DNA from: Halothiobacillus sp.
GTDB lineage: Bacteria > Pseudomonadota > Gammaproteobacteria > Halothiobacillales > Halothiobacillaceae
Direction of reading: 5' to 3'
NCBI GenBank assembly: GCA_023255735.1
Contig: JAGDVP010000028.1
Location: 1 to 64,000, forward strand
DNA length: 64,000 nt
Position 1 is the stretch's first letter; every line of letters starts with the position of its first letter. Shown here piece after piece: positions 39,397 through 48,725 of the stretch. The translations under genes and the position numbers were made by a program. The notes beneath the pieces are model-generated. The model worked only from the letters and a program-made list of their open reading frames with translations, did not search any database and was not told where the DNA came from.

Positions 39397-40419
39397 ATGA
39401 AGGCACAAATTGCGATCGATATGATGGGCGGAGATCATGGCCTGCCTGTTACTCTGGCCGCCGCCGCGCGTTTTATCAGCGAGCGGCCGCATGTGACGGT
39501 GTTATTGGTGGGCGATGAGGCGCTACTTCGGGCGCAATTGCCCGCGTATCACCTGGTAGAAGGTGATCGCGTGGTGATTGTGCATGCCCCTGAAATTGTG
39601 GCGATGGGGGAATCCCCGGCCGTTGCACTGCGCACCAAGAAGAAATCATCGATGCGCGTGGCGATTGATTGTGTACGCGATGGCTCGGCACAAGCGGCGG
39701 TGAGCGCGGGTAATACGGGTGCGCTCATGGCCACGGCCAAGTTCGTGTTAAAAATGTTGCCCGGCATCGAGCGCCCGGCCATTTGTACGGCCTTGCCCAA
39801 CCGCAAAGGCCACACCCATGTGCTGGATTTGGGCGCGAATGTGGAATGTAATGCCGAGCATTTATTTCAGTTCGCCGTAATGGGCTCGGTTTTGGTTGAG
39901 GCGTATGACGATAATCCCTCGCCGCGGGTTGGCCTACTTAACGTGGGTGCCGAGGCGATTAAGGGCAACGACACGGTTAAAGCCGCTGCCGCTTTATTAG
40001 CCGACGGCCCCATTAATTACATTGGCTTTGTTGAAGGCGATGATATCTACAAGGGCGATCTGGATGTGGTGGTTTGCGATGGTTTTGTCGGCAATGTGGC
40101 GCTTAAAACCAGTGAAGGTTTGGCCAAAATGATTACCCAGTTTCTACGCGAGGAATTTGGCCGCAATTTATGGTCAAAACTGGCTGCCGTAATTGCTCTG
40201 CCGGTGTTGAATCGTTTGAAAAAGCGGCTTGATCCGGGCCGGTACAATGGCGCAAGTTTTTTGGGCTTGCAGGGCATTGTGATTAAAAGCCATGGCGGTG
40301 CCGATGTGGCGGCGTTTACCAGCGCGCTGAATGTGGCTTTGCGTGAAATTGAAAAAGATGTCCCTCGGCGCATTGATTTGCGTTTGGGGCAATTATTAAA
40401 TGAGAAGGAATTAGTATGA
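39397..40419 (+). CDS. plsX: Phosphate acyltransferase PlsX
   Basis: Makes acyl-phosphate from acyl-ACP for phospholipid synthesis; a peripheral membrane enzyme of about 340 residues. Signs: [15 protein letters not shown] at the N-terminus, [51 protein letters not shown] in parts, and [14 protein letters not shown] near the end. An ATG at 39379 is also in frame; I preferred 39397, which has GAGG 12 bases upstream. The stop overlaps the fabH ATG. Confidence 0.95.
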   Translation: MKAQIAIDMMGGDHGLPVTLAAAARFISERPHVTVLLVGDEALLRAQLPAYHLVEGDRVVIVHAPEIVAMGESPAVALRTKKKSSMRVAIDCVRDGSAQAAVSAGNTGALMATAKFVLKMLPGIERPAICTALPNRKGHTHVLDLGANVECNAEHLFQFAVMGSVLVEAYDDNPSPRVGLLNVGAEAIKGNDTVKAAAALLADGPINYIGFVEGDDIYKGDLDVVVCDGFVGNVALKTSEGLAKMITQFLREEFGRNLWSKLAAVIALPVLNRLKKRLDPGRYNGASFLGLQGIVIKSHGGADVAAFTSALNVALREIEKDVPRRIDLRLGQLLNEKELV

Positions 40420-41393
40420 TTCATTCACGCATTACCGGCACGGGCAGTTATTTGCCGGAGCGAATCTTGACCAATCAGGAATTGGAGCAAATGGTTGAAA
40501 CCTCCGATCTGTGGATTCGCGAGCGAACCGGCATTGAGCGGCGCCATATTGCCGCCAAAGATGAGCTCACCTCGGATTTAGCTGAACCGGCCGCCCGACG
40601 TGCGCTAGCCGCTGCGGGTAAAACACCTCGGGATGTGGATTTGCTGATTGTAGCGACAACCACCCCGGATCGAATATTTCCTTCAACTGCGTGTTTATTG
40701 CAGCAAAAGCTCGGGATTCATGGATCGCCGGCTTTTGATATTCAAGCGGTGTGCACTGGGTTTGTCTATGCCTTGAGTGTGGCCGATAAGTTCATTCAAA
40801 CCGGCGCGGCCAAGTGCGCGCTGGTGATTGGCGCTGAAACTTTATCGCGGATTGTCAATTGGAATGACCGAGGAACCTGTGTGCTGTTTGCCGATGGCGC
40901 CGGTGCCGTGGTTTTGGAGGCCAGCGATACCCCAGGGATTATCAGCACCCACATTCATGCCGATGGTGCTTATGAGTCGCTTCTTACCACGGTAAAGCCC
41001 AGTGCAGACAACGATTTAAACCCTGCGCATTTGGCTGATGGCACGGCTTTTATCGAAATGAAGGGCAATGAAGTGTTCAAAATTGCGGTGAATACGCTCG
41101 GCCGAATCGTGGATGAAACCTTGGATGCAGCGGGCTTAACGGCTGCCGATATCGACTGGTTAGTGCCCCATCAAGCCAATATCCGCATTATTCAAGCCAC
41201 GGCGCGCAAATTAGATTTACCCATGGAGCGGGTGGTGGTAACGGTGAACACACAGGGCAACACTTCGGCGGCTTCGGTGCCGCTGGCACTGGATACGGCC
41301 GTGCGCGATGGCCGTATCCAGCGGGGTGACACGATTTTACTGGAAGCGTTTGGTGGGGGCTTTACTTGGGGTTCTGCGCTGATTCGTTATTAA
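40416..41393 (+). CDS. fabH: Beta-ketoacyl-ACP synthase III
   Basis: Initiates fatty-acid synthesis by condensing acetyl-CoA with malonyl-ACP; 325 residues. The catalytic triad is Cys113 (QAVCTGF), His252 (PHQANIR) and Asn282 (QGNTSAAS), all intact. Its start overlaps plsX by four bases. In most gammaproteobacteria fabD, fabG, acpP and fabF follow; here the next gene encodes a CYTH protein, so the fatty-acid cluster is split after fabH. Confidence 0.96.
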   Translation: MIHSRITGTGSYLPERILTNQELEQMVETSDLWIRERTGIERRHIAAKDELTSDLAEPAARRALAAAGKTPRDVDLLIVATTTPDRIFPSTACLLQQKLGIHGSPAFDIQAVCTGFVYALSVADKFIQTGAAKCALVIGAETLSRIVNWNDRGTCVLFADGAGAVVLEASDTPGIISTHIHADGAYESLLTTVKPSADNDLNPAHLADGTAFIEMKGNEVFKIAVNTLGRIVDETLDAAGLTAADIDWLVPHQANIRIIQATARKLDLPMERVVVTVNTQGNTSAASVPLALDTAVRDGRIQRGDTILLEAFGGGFTWGSALIRY

Positions 41394-41477
41394 CACGCTA
41401 AACAACTTCATGCGGCCGCATGTGGGTATTCTTGTGTTGGCATTGTTTTTGGTCTGTTCCAGAGTGCGAGGCGTTTT

Positions 41478-41960
41478 ATGGCACGAGAAATAGAGCGTAA
41501 GTTTCTGTTAAATAATGAACGCTGGCGATCAGCGGTGTCGTCAACCCAGCATCTGGCTCAAGGATATTTAACCACCTTAAGCGCGGGCGCGCGGGCCTCT
41601 GTTCGGGTGCGAATCGCGGCGGATTGCGCCTATCTCAATATTAAAAGCATGACGCTTGGCATGGCGCGCGATGAGTTTGAATACCCGATTCCCCTAGCGG
41701 ATGCCGCCCATATGTTGGCGCAATTGTGCTCAGGTGGCGTCATTGAAAAATATCGTCATCATGTGCATTTTGGTGGCTTGTTATGGGAAATTGACGAGTT
41801 TTTAGGCGCAAATGCCGGTTTAATTGTGGCTGAAGTCGAGCTCGAATCCGAGTCGCAAGAGCTGCTGCTGCCTGAGTGGGTAGGGTCTGAGGTGACCGCT
41901 GATCGGCGCTATTACAACGTATCGCTGGTTGCGAACCCTTACCAAAATTGGCATAAATAA
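41478..41960 (+). CDS. CYTH-domain protein
   Basis: Protein of 160 residues beginning with the CYTH signature EIERKFLL, followed by the charged strands of a tunnel fold (SVRVRIAADCAYLNIKS, DEFEYPIP, IEKYRHHV, WEIDEFLG, AEVELESE). The family contains triphosphate-handling enzymes, including inorganic triphosphatase, and a class called TTM. Length matches the single-domain bacterial form. The substrate is inferred from family only. Confidence 0.9.
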   Translation: MAREIERKFLLNNERWRSAVSSTQHLAQGYLTTLSAGARASVRVRIAADCAYLNIKSMTLGMARDEFEYPIPLADAAHMLAQLCSGGVIEKYRHHVHFGGLLWEIDEFLGANAGLIVAEVELESESQELLLPEWVGSEVTADRRYYNVSLVANPYQNWHK

Positions 41961-42012
41961 TGATTATATTCAATGCGTTAACGGCAGGATGCCCCAACTT
42001 GGGAGCAGGTTG

Positions 42013-42651
42013 ATGATTCGGGTGATGATTGTCGATGACCACACCATGGTGCGCAAAGCGCTGGCGCATCTCATAGGCAGCGTGCCGGAAATTGGCGTCA
42101 CTGCGGAGGCCGATAGCGGTGAAACGGCGCTGGCATTGCTTAAAACGCAAACGGTCGATGTGATTTTATGTGATATTCATATGCCAGGCATGGGTGGGCT
42201 TGAGGCCATTCGGCGTATTCAGGCGCGCTATCCGCACATTGGTTTAATTGCGGTCACCGCTGAGGCGGATGCGGCTTTGGCGCGTTCCGTTTTAGAGGCG
42301 GGCGTACATGGTTATGTCACCAAAGATGCGCCGCCTCAAGAGCTCATTACCGCCATTGAAAACGCGCAACATAAAATTCGTTTTATTTCATCGCGGATTG
42401 CGCAAGAAATTGCACTGCAATCCATGCGCAAAACCGCCGACCCCTTCGATAGTCTGTCCGGCCGTGAGCAGCAGGTGCTCATGATGATTCTGGAAGGCAA
42501 AAGTAATCAATTTATCTCCGATGTGCTCTGCGTTAGCCCTAAAACTGTGAGCACCTACAAGGTTCGCCTGCAGGAAAAACTGGGCGTGAATAACGATATT
42601 GAGTTATTGCGTTTGGCAGTAAAGTCTGGGCGGGTTGTTTTAAGCGAATGA
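42013..42651 (+). CDS. uvrY: UvrY/GacA response regulator
   Basis: NarL-type response regulator of 212 residues, the cytoplasmic partner of BarA/GacS that activates CsrB- or Rsm-type small RNAs in relatives. The receiver has Asp8/Asp9 and phosphoacceptor Asp54 (LCDIHMPGMGG); the helix-turn-helix is SNQFISDVLCVSPKTVSTYKVRL, nearly standard for UvrY. RBS GGGAGCAGG precedes the ATG at 42013. Its stop overlaps uvrC by an ATGA junction, the conserved uvrY-uvrC pair. No barA is in the window. Confidence 0.93.
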   Translation: MIRVMIVDDHTMVRKALAHLIGSVPEIGVTAEADSGETALALLKTQTVDVILCDIHMPGMGGLEAIRRIQARYPHIGLIAVTAEADAALARSVLEAGVHGYVTKDAPPQELITAIENAQHKIRFISSRIAQEIALQSMRKTADPFDSLSGREQQVLMMILEGKSNQFISDVLCVSPKTVSTYKVRLQEKLGVNNDIELLRLAVKSGRVVLSE

Positions 42652-44549
42652 CCGAATCGCCTGCGCTGCCTGAATTTTTTGCACCGCAAGCCGCCAGTAG
42701 TGCGTCATTTGATGCGGCCGTATTCCTCAAATCGGTGAGTGAACGCCCGGGGGTGTACCGGATGTTTGATGCCACCGATAGTGTGATTTACGTCGGCAAA
42801 GCCCGCAATCTCAAAGCGCGGTTGTCGAGCTATTTTCGCGGCCAGCAATCCCTTAAAACTCAAGCATTAGTGCGGCATATCGCAAAGATTGAAACCACGG
42901 TCACGCAAACCGAATCTGAAGCGCTCTTGTTGGAATTTAATCTCATTAAAGCGCACCGCCCGCGCTACAACATTTTGCTGCGGGATGATAAAAGTTATCC
43001 GTGGATTTACGTGGCTACCGATCAGGCGTATCCGCGTATTGCATACCATCGGGGGACACGCAAACGCGCGGGGCGCTACTTTGGCCCGTATAGCGCGCCT
43101 AGTGCGGTGCGCGAAACGCTTATTTTGCTCGAAAAAGTATTCAAGGTTCGCCAGTGCGAAGACAGTTTTTTTCGCAACCGCAGCCGGCCCTGTTTGCAAT
43201 ACCAAATAGGTCGCTGCAAGGCGCCGTGCGTGGGGTATGTGTCGCAGGCTGAATATGGCCAAGATGTTGCTGATACGATGGCTTTTTTAAGTGGCCGCAG
43301 CCAAAGTTTAATCGAACAACTGGTCGCGCGGATGGAGCACGCGGCCGAACAGCTGGATTTTGAACAAGCGGCGCTCTTGCGCGATCAAATTAGCCAACTG
43401 CGCGCGATTAGCCAGCAGCAATCAATTACCGGCGTGCGCGGTGATGCTGATGTAATTGCCGCAGTGCGGGTGATGAATCTCGATGGGGTGGCGGTATCAA
43501 CCATTCGAGATGGTCGGCATTTAGGTACCCGCTCCTACTTCCCCCAAGTGCCGGCAACCACTGAAACCGCTGAGATTATGAGCGCCTTTTTAGGGCAATA
43601 TTATGCCGAGCGCGAGGCGCCGCCACAGATTTTTTGCTCTGAATTACCGCAAGAAGCGGAGTTTTTAGCCGATGCCCTATCAAATAGCGCCGGTCGCCGG
43701 GTGGTGCTCACGCAGCCCAAACGCGGTAAGGCGCGGGAATGGTTAGATCAAACCCAAAGCAATGCCTTGCAAGCCGCGCAAGAACGCTTGGCCAGCCGCG
43801 TGGGTTTAGATGCCCGCTTTGCCGCCTTGCGCGAGTTGACCGGCTTGTCGGCAATTAATCGCATTGAGTGCTTTGATATTTCGCATACCCAGGGCGAATT
43901 TACCGTGGCTTCGTGCGTGGTTTTTGGGCTGGATGGCGCGCAAAAAGATCAATATCGGCGTTACTCGATTGAAGGGATTACACCCGGCGATGATTATGCG
44001 GCCATGCACCAAGCGTTGCTGCGACGTTTTGGCCGAGCCCAGCGCGAAGGTGGCATTTTGCCGGATGTGTTATTAATTGATGGCGGTGCGGGGCAAGTGG
44101 CCCAGGCCCAAGCGGTGCTCGATGAGCTCGGTATTGCCACCCAAGGCGCGTGCAGTGTGTATCTCTTGGGCGTGGCCAAGGGCGTGGCGCGCAAAGCGGG
44201 TGAGGAGCGGTTAATTCGCCCAAAAAATGCCGATGGCAGCGGGGGGGCGGAGCACAAGCTCGGCCCGCATGATCCGGCGCTGCACCTGATTGCGCAAGTG
44301 CGTGACGAAGCGCACCGTTTTGCGATTACCGGTCACAGGGCGCGGCGACAAAAAGCCCAGACACAGTCGGATCTTGAAAAAATTCCCGGTGTCGGCGCTA
44401 AGCGCAGGCAAGCGTTGCTCAAGCAATTTGGGGGGTTGCGCGGCTTGCGCGCCGCGAGCGTGGCGGAATTATCCAAAGTATCGGGTATCTCGCACGCGTT
44501 GGCGGTTGAAATTCACGCTTGGCTCCACGAAGGCGTTGCTGCCACTTAA
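42648..44549 (+). CDS. uvrC: Excinuclease ABC subunit C
   Basis: Endonuclease of nucleotide-excision repair, 633 residues, making both incisions around a lesion after UvrA/UvrB loading. In order: GIY-YIG nuclease (RPGVYRMFDATD, VIYVGKARNLKARL), a Cys-rich segment with CKAPCVGY, the UVR motif that binds UvrB (EQLDFEQAALLRDQI), the RNase H-like nuclease (CFDISHTQGEFTVAS), and two helix-hairpin-helix units at the end (IPGVGAKRRQALLKQFG, KVSGISHALAVEI). Full length. Confidence 0.97.
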   Translation: MTESPALPEFFAPQAASSASFDAAVFLKSVSERPGVYRMFDATDSVIYVGKARNLKARLSSYFRGQQSLKTQALVRHIAKIETTVTQTESEALLLEFNLIKAHRPRYNILLRDDKSYPWIYVATDQAYPRIAYHRGTRKRAGRYFGPYSAPSAVRETLILLEKVFKVRQCEDSFFRNRSRPCLQYQIGRCKAPCVGYVSQAEYGQDVADTMAFLSGRSQSLIEQLVARMEHAAEQLDFEQAALLRDQISQLRAISQQQSITGVRGDADVIAAVRVMNLDGVAVSTIRDGRHLGTRSYFPQVPATTETAEIMSAFLGQYYAEREAPPQIFCSELPQEAEFLADALSNSAGRRVVLTQPKRGKAREWLDQTQSNALQAAQERLASRVGLDARFAALRELTGLSAINRIECFDISHTQGEFTVASCVVFGLDGAQKDQYRRYSIEGITPGDDYAAMHQALLRRFGRAQREGGILPDVLLIDGGAGQVAQAQAVLDELGIATQGACSVYLLGVAKGVARKAGEERLIRPKNADGSGGAEHKLGPHDPALHLIAQVRDEAHRFAITGHRARRQKAQTQSDLEKIPGVGAKRRQALLKQFGGLRGLRAASVAELSKVSGISHALAVEIHAWLHEGVAAT

Positions 44550-44645
44550 AATGTCTTACGAAAAAGTGGCTTTGGCTTTCTCAATATTATTTATAAATCA
44601 ATAGGTTGTTTTGCATTGTTGCGATATTTTATCAAAAATAAGTTA

Positions 44646-46910
44646 ATGCCTTTGCGGGGAATTCTGTACGGCCTATTGCTCGCAATCGGACTGGTTTGGG
44701 GTGTGGCATTGCCGGCATTTGCGGCGACATCGCTTGTGCCGGCCGAGCCAAAAGCACCTGCGGCGCCGGTGCTAACCGCTAATGATTACGCCACCATCAC
44801 CAAAATGCTTGAAAATCCAGAGGCGCGGGCCGCGTTAATTGATCAACTCAATGCGCTCGCAAAGCAAGCCGCTGAAGCCCGCGGGGGCGGGGCTCTGCCC
44901 GCGTCTTCAGAGCCGCCAACGATCGCGGATCGCTTAGCATTTGATACCTCCGGCTCATTTAAATGGTTGGTGCAAACCGTATCGGATACCAGCCGCCGCA
45001 TGAACCATCTATTGCATGCTCCGTGGTTTGTATTTAAGCCAGAGCAATTTTGGCAAGGCACCTGGCGCCTGGCGGTGCTAGTTTTTCTCGTGTATGCGCT
45101 CTTGTTTGGCGCGATCCGGCTCTTGCGGCCTATCTCATCGAAAATGGCTGATTGGTCTGAAGGCGCCTCAAAACGGCAGCATTTAATCCGCGCTTTGGTG
45201 GCGCTGGCAGCCTTAAGCGTGCTGGGTTTTGGTATTTTGGCGCTCATCTACATGCTGGGTAACGCCGTCTCGGTCGGGCTTGCCGAGAATAATTCTTATG
45301 GGTTGTGGCAACAATCCATGTTTTTAAATGCTTTTTTTGTGTTGGAATCGGCGCGATTGCTGTTGCGGATGCTTTTATCGCCTTCTTATTCTTGCCTGCG
45401 ACTCTTTGCGATGAGCGCCCCGATTGCCCGCTTTTGGGTCAATCGAATCACCGTGCTGTTGATCGGTTTAGGCTACGGATTAATGTTCGCCGTGCCGGTC
45501 ACGCGCCAAATCATGGGGAATGAGGTGGCGCAGTTGCTGATTTGGTGCTTGGCGGTATTTGGGTTGATTCTGAGCTTGAGTTCTATCGTGCAGCAAAGAA
45601 AAGCTATCCGAGCGGCATTGCTGCGCGGGGCTGATCGGCAAAGCTCGGGCTTGTTGAGTTGGTTACTGGTGTTTGTGGCGCATTCTTGGCACATCATGGC
45701 GATGGGCTACATTGCCATGGTGTTTTTGGTGGGGCTAACACGCCCCAAAGATGCGTTGCCGTTTATTGCTCAAGCAAGTGGCTACACCATTTTAGCCATT
45801 GCGGGCGGCTTGTTGCTCTCTGCTATTTTGACGCAAATGCTGGGCGGCGAGGTGCGCTTAAAAGAACATCATCGCCGCCGCGTGCCCATGTTAGAGCAGC
45901 GGTTAAATACCTATTTACCTTGGTTTTTACGCTTTATTCGGTTGTTAATTTTAACGACGAGTGTCGGGATCATTCTATTCGTGTGGCGAATTGCCGATCT
46001 GTTCAAATGGCTGGGGTCTAAAACGGGGCAAGGGTTTTTAACAACGGCGATTGATATTTTATTTTTGATTGTGTCGGCGGTTTTGCTCTGGTTATTTGTG
46101 GCCAGTTTAATTGAGGCCAAACTCAATGCGGAGCGTGATCACATGCCCTCGGCGCGGGTGCAAACGCTGTTATCGTTGTTTCGAAATGCCGTCGCCATTG
46201 CCTTGGTGACGATTACCGCCATGATGATTCTCTCGGAATTAGGCGTGAATATCGGTCCGCTGTTGGCCGGTGCTGGTGTATTGGGCTTAGCCGTTGGCTT
46301 TGGCGCACAAAAGCTTGTGCAGGATGTGATTACCGGGGTGTTTATTCAGCTTGAAAACGCCATTAACAAAGGGGATGTGGTGAGCGTGGGCGGCATTACC
46401 GGCACGGCAGAAAATTTATCAATTCGCTCGGTGGGGATTCGGGATAACTCGGGCACCTACCATATCGTACCGTTTTCCGCGGTCACGGTGGTATCCAATT
46501 ACATGCGCGGCTTTGCTTTTCATAAAGCGGAATATGGCATCAGTTATAGCGACAATATTGACGAGGCCATTGTGCAGCTTCGAGCCGCCTTCGATGAACT
46601 GATGCAAGATCCCGATATTAAAGACAAAATTTTGGAGCCGATTCAAGTGCCCGGTGTGACTGAATTGGGCGCAAGTTCTGTGAATATTCGGGTGATGATT
46701 AAAACCACGCCGGGCGACCAATGGGCGGTGGGTCGCGCCTATAACCGATTGGTTAAAATTTATTTTGATAAAGCAGGGATTGAAATTCCGTTCCCGCAAA
46801 GCACCGTGCACTTTGCCGTTGGTGAGCAGCCTAACCCACTCTTGGATGCTAAAAAATCAGCCTCGGCGCCCAGTTCCTCGCCCCCGCCGGATGAGGTGCG
46901 CGGCAAGTAA
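44646..46910 (+). CDS. YbiO-like mechanosensitive ion channel
   Basis: Large MscS-superfamily channel of about 754 residues in the inner membrane, opening on hypo-osmotic stress. A signal peptide (cleavage near ALPAFA) leads to a periplasmic region, then about ten helices; the pore-lining MscS domain has GAGVLGLAVGFGAQKLVQDVITG in two parts and the beta domain follows (DVVSVGGITGTAENLSIRS). Architecture and length resemble Escherichia coli YbiO. I chose the ATG at 44646; a TTG at 44616 is in frame. Its last 54 bases overlap a convergent gene. Confidence 0.9.
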   Translation: MPLRGILYGLLLAIGLVWGVALPAFAATSLVPAEPKAPAAPVLTANDYATITKMLENPEARAALIDQLNALAKQAAEARGGGALPASSEPPTIADRLAFDTSGSFKWLVQTVSDTSRRMNHLLHAPWFVFKPEQFWQGTWRLAVLVFLVYALLFGAIRLLRPISSKMADWSEGASKRQHLIRALVALAALSVLGFGILALIYMLGNAVSVGLAENNSYGLWQQSMFLNAFFVLESARLLLRMLLSPSYSCLRLFAMSAPIARFWVNRITVLLIGLGYGLMFAVPVTRQIMGNEVAQLLIWCLAVFGLILSLSSIVQQRKAIRAALLRGADRQSSGLLSWLLVFVAHSWHIMAMGYIAMVFLVGLTRPKDALPFIAQASGYTILAIAGGLLLSAILTQMLGGEVRLKEHHRRRVPMLEQRLNTYLPWFLRFIRLLILTTSVGIILFVWRIADLFKWLGSKTGQGFLTTAIDILFLIVSAVLLWLFVASLIEAKLNAERDHMPSARVQTLLSLFRNAVAIALVTITAMMILSELGVNIGPLLAGAGVLGLAVGFGAQKLVQDVITGVFIQLENAINKGDVVSVGGITGTAENLSIRSVGIRDNSGTYHIVPFSAVTVVSNYMRGFAFHKAEYGISYSDNIDEAIVQLRAAFDELMQDPDIKDKILEPIQVPGVTELGASSVNIRVMIKTTPGDQWAVGRAYNRLVKIYFDKAGIEIPFPQSTVHFAVGEQPNPLLDAKKSASAPSSSPPPDEVRGK

Positions 46911-47315
46911 CGCAGGAAGCAATAAGCCTGCCACCGTGTGGCTGGTGGCAATCCAAGGCAAGCTTGGCTCAAAACTCACATACAAAAGCAGCGGCGCTGT
47001 GAGTAGTAATAGGGTAATAAGCAACAGCATCCCGCCGCCTGAGATGCGCCGTTCTTGCCGCAGCCAGCCCGCGCGGGCATGCACCAGCCACACCGCGCCC
47101 ACCCAAACCAACAGCAGCAAGCCGCCGAGAACATGGGCGGCGGTTATCAAGGTGCGTGTTATGCCCGAAGGCGTCCATGGCAAGTCGATCTCCCACTGAA
47201 AGGTCAGCATCAGCGGCACCAGTGCCAACCCCGTTGTCAAGGCGATAAGCAACAGACCCACTAAAGCCGGTGCAAACCAGCCGGGGTAGCCTTGCTGTTT
47301 GAATTTAGCCAGCAT
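46857..47315 (-). CDS. Small four-helix membrane protein, candidate diheme cytochrome b
   Basis: Membrane protein of 152 residues with four predicted helices. Histidines come in pairs: one early and one late in helix 2 (AAHVLGG, LVHARAG) and the same in helix 4 (ATSHTVAG, LAAHLIRR), about 14-18 residues apart. That is the arrangement of diheme cytochrome b or b561-like proteins; heme binding is inferred. Its ATG overlaps the end of apbE by 11 bases, so it is the last gene of the flavin-transfer operon and is well placed to pass electrons across the membrane to the FMN-binding protein. Confidence 0.72.
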   Translation of the reverse strand: MLAKFKQQGYPGWFAPALVGLLLIALTTGLALVPLMLTFQWEIDLPWTPSGITRTLITAAHVLGGLLLLVWVGAVWLVHARAGWLRQERRISGGGMLLLITLLLLTAPLLLYVSFEPSLPWIATSHTVAGLLLPALLAAHLIRRGRGTGRRG

Positions 47316-48162
47316 GCTGGCCGCCTCGTGCGTGATGCGCGTGCGATGCTGGCGGAGCAAAAGCCGGGCAGGTGCCAAGCAATATCCCGCCCAATTTTTG
47401 CACCCAAGCGGCCGCCTCTTCGTGTGCCGATGCGCCCGCCACCTTGGTTAAGGCATCGGCGCGCCACGCATTCGGTGCGATCACGGTCCAGTGCCCATGG
47501 GTAAGCGGGTTTTGCTGCGCGATCAATTGGGCGGGGAATCGTTCGGGGTCGAGCCCCGCTGCTGAGGTCGCGCAAGCGCCATTTTGTATGCTACCCAAGA
47601 GTTCGCCGCCAAGCTCTTTAGCCAATTGAATCGGTTGCGGTTGACCAAAACAGCGCCAATCGCCACCGGCATTCACTACCGCTTGGGTGATGCCCATTTG
47701 GCGCAACCTTGCGATGGCACGATCAACGGCAAAGCCCTTAGCGATGCCGTCTAAGGTAATCAGCACCGCGCGCCGCCGCCGCACCCGGCAACCTAAGAGC
47801 TCAAGGTCATCCGCCGAGCCGATTGAAATAAAATCCACCCCATGATCGGGTAATTTTCCAGAAGCAACTAAAGCGCCGCCAACCGTCGGATTAAAGCGAT
47901 GGTCACTTGCAAGGGTAATTTTTTTGGCCAAATGCAATACCCGCGCAGTCCAAGGGTGCACGGTTGTGGGCGCGCGCGCGCGATTTAAGCGTGATAACTC
48001 GCTATCGACCGCATGAAAACTCATCAAGGATTCAACTTGCGCGATATCCCGATAGGCGGCCGCAATCGCCCGCTCAATCTGTGCCTGTGGCTGATCTGCC
48101 CCTGCCGTAATCTCAACAAAAGTCCCCAAGGCAGGGCGTAACCTTTTGATGTGCTGCGTCAT
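47305..48162 (-). CDS. apbE: FAD:protein FMN transferase ApbE
   Basis: Enzyme of 285 residues that attaches FMN from FAD covalently to Thr or Ser in target proteins. Signs: ALGTFVEITA at the start, MSFHAVDSELSRLNR, the FNPTVGGAL segment, LDGIAKGFAVDRA and VNAGGDWRCFG, then ALTKVA. The family is usually a periplasmic lipoprotein, but this one begins without a signal peptide or lipobox (MTQHIKRLRPALGT). It starts in an ATGA overlap with the FMN-binding protein gene, which is its likely substrate. Confidence 0.92.
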   Translation of the reverse strand: MTQHIKRLRPALGTFVEITAGADQPQAQIERAIAAAYRDIAQVESLMSFHAVDSELSRLNRARAPTTVHPWTARVLHLAKKITLASDHRFNPTVGGALVASGKLPDHGVDFISIGSADDLELLGCRVRRRRAVLITLDGIAKGFAVDRAIARLRQMGITQAVVNAGGDWRCFGQPQPIQLAKELGGELLGSIQNGACATSAAGLDPERFPAQLIAQQNPLTHGHWTVIAPNAWRADALTKVAGASAHEEAAAWVQKLGGILLGTCPAFAPPASHAHHARGGQHAG

Positions 48163-48716
48163 TTATTGGCTGCGGGTGATGCGAGCGCCACTTGCTGCAA
48201 GGCCAGCAATCGTTTAACGCCATTGGTAATGTTGCGGCAAGATAGACTCGCGCCACTGATATTTTGAATATCCTTGCCCAAGGCGAGCTGGCTTTGCAGG
48301 GTTTTGCCTAAAAACTGGCCGCGCCACGTGGCCTCGCGCACTTGGTCGCCATAGGTTTCCAAATATTCCATAATCTCAATGCCCAATACATGGCCATCCG
48401 GCGAGAGTGCAGCGGCGTAACGAATAAACTCGTGCTTGCCGATGACCCGATCTTCAATGTACCAGCCGACAAATTCGCCATTTTTCTCAACCCGCCACAC
48501 AGGCTGCTCCTCCCAGCGTTGCTTTACTTGGGCAAGTTCTTGAATTTTTTCGCGCGCATCGGCGCTTAAAGTGACCTTCGCATCAATAAACGCGGTCGCG
48601 GAGGGGTACAAAGCCCGCTGCGCGCTGGCGGTATCGAAATATTCGCTCGCCTGTGCCATCGGCATCACCCAAGGAATGACCACCGGCGCCAGCAAAATAA
48701 AAGGGGTATAACGCAT
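48159..48716 (-). CDS. Periplasmic FMN-binding domain protein
   Basis: Exported protein of 185 residues: signal peptide (cleavage near MAQAS), then an FMN-binding domain with VWRVEKNGEFVGWYI and a C-terminal flavinylation motif SGASLS (154-159). In this family the final Ser or Thr of SGAxxS/T receives FMN by phosphoester bond from ApbE, so Ser159 is the predicted site. apbE overlaps it directly downstream. It resembles the electron-carrier domains of NqrC/RnfG but stands alone. Confidence 0.88.
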   Translation of the reverse strand: MRYTPFILLAPVVIPWVMPMAQASEYFDTASAQRALYPSATAFIDAKVTLSADAREKIQELAQVKQRWEEQPVWRVEKNGEFVGWYIEDRVIGKHEFIRYAAALSPDGHVLGIEIMEYLETYGDQVREATWRGQFLGKTLQSQLALGKDIQNISGASLSCRNITNGVKRLLALQQVALASPAANK

Positions 48717-48725
48717 GATTTTGCC

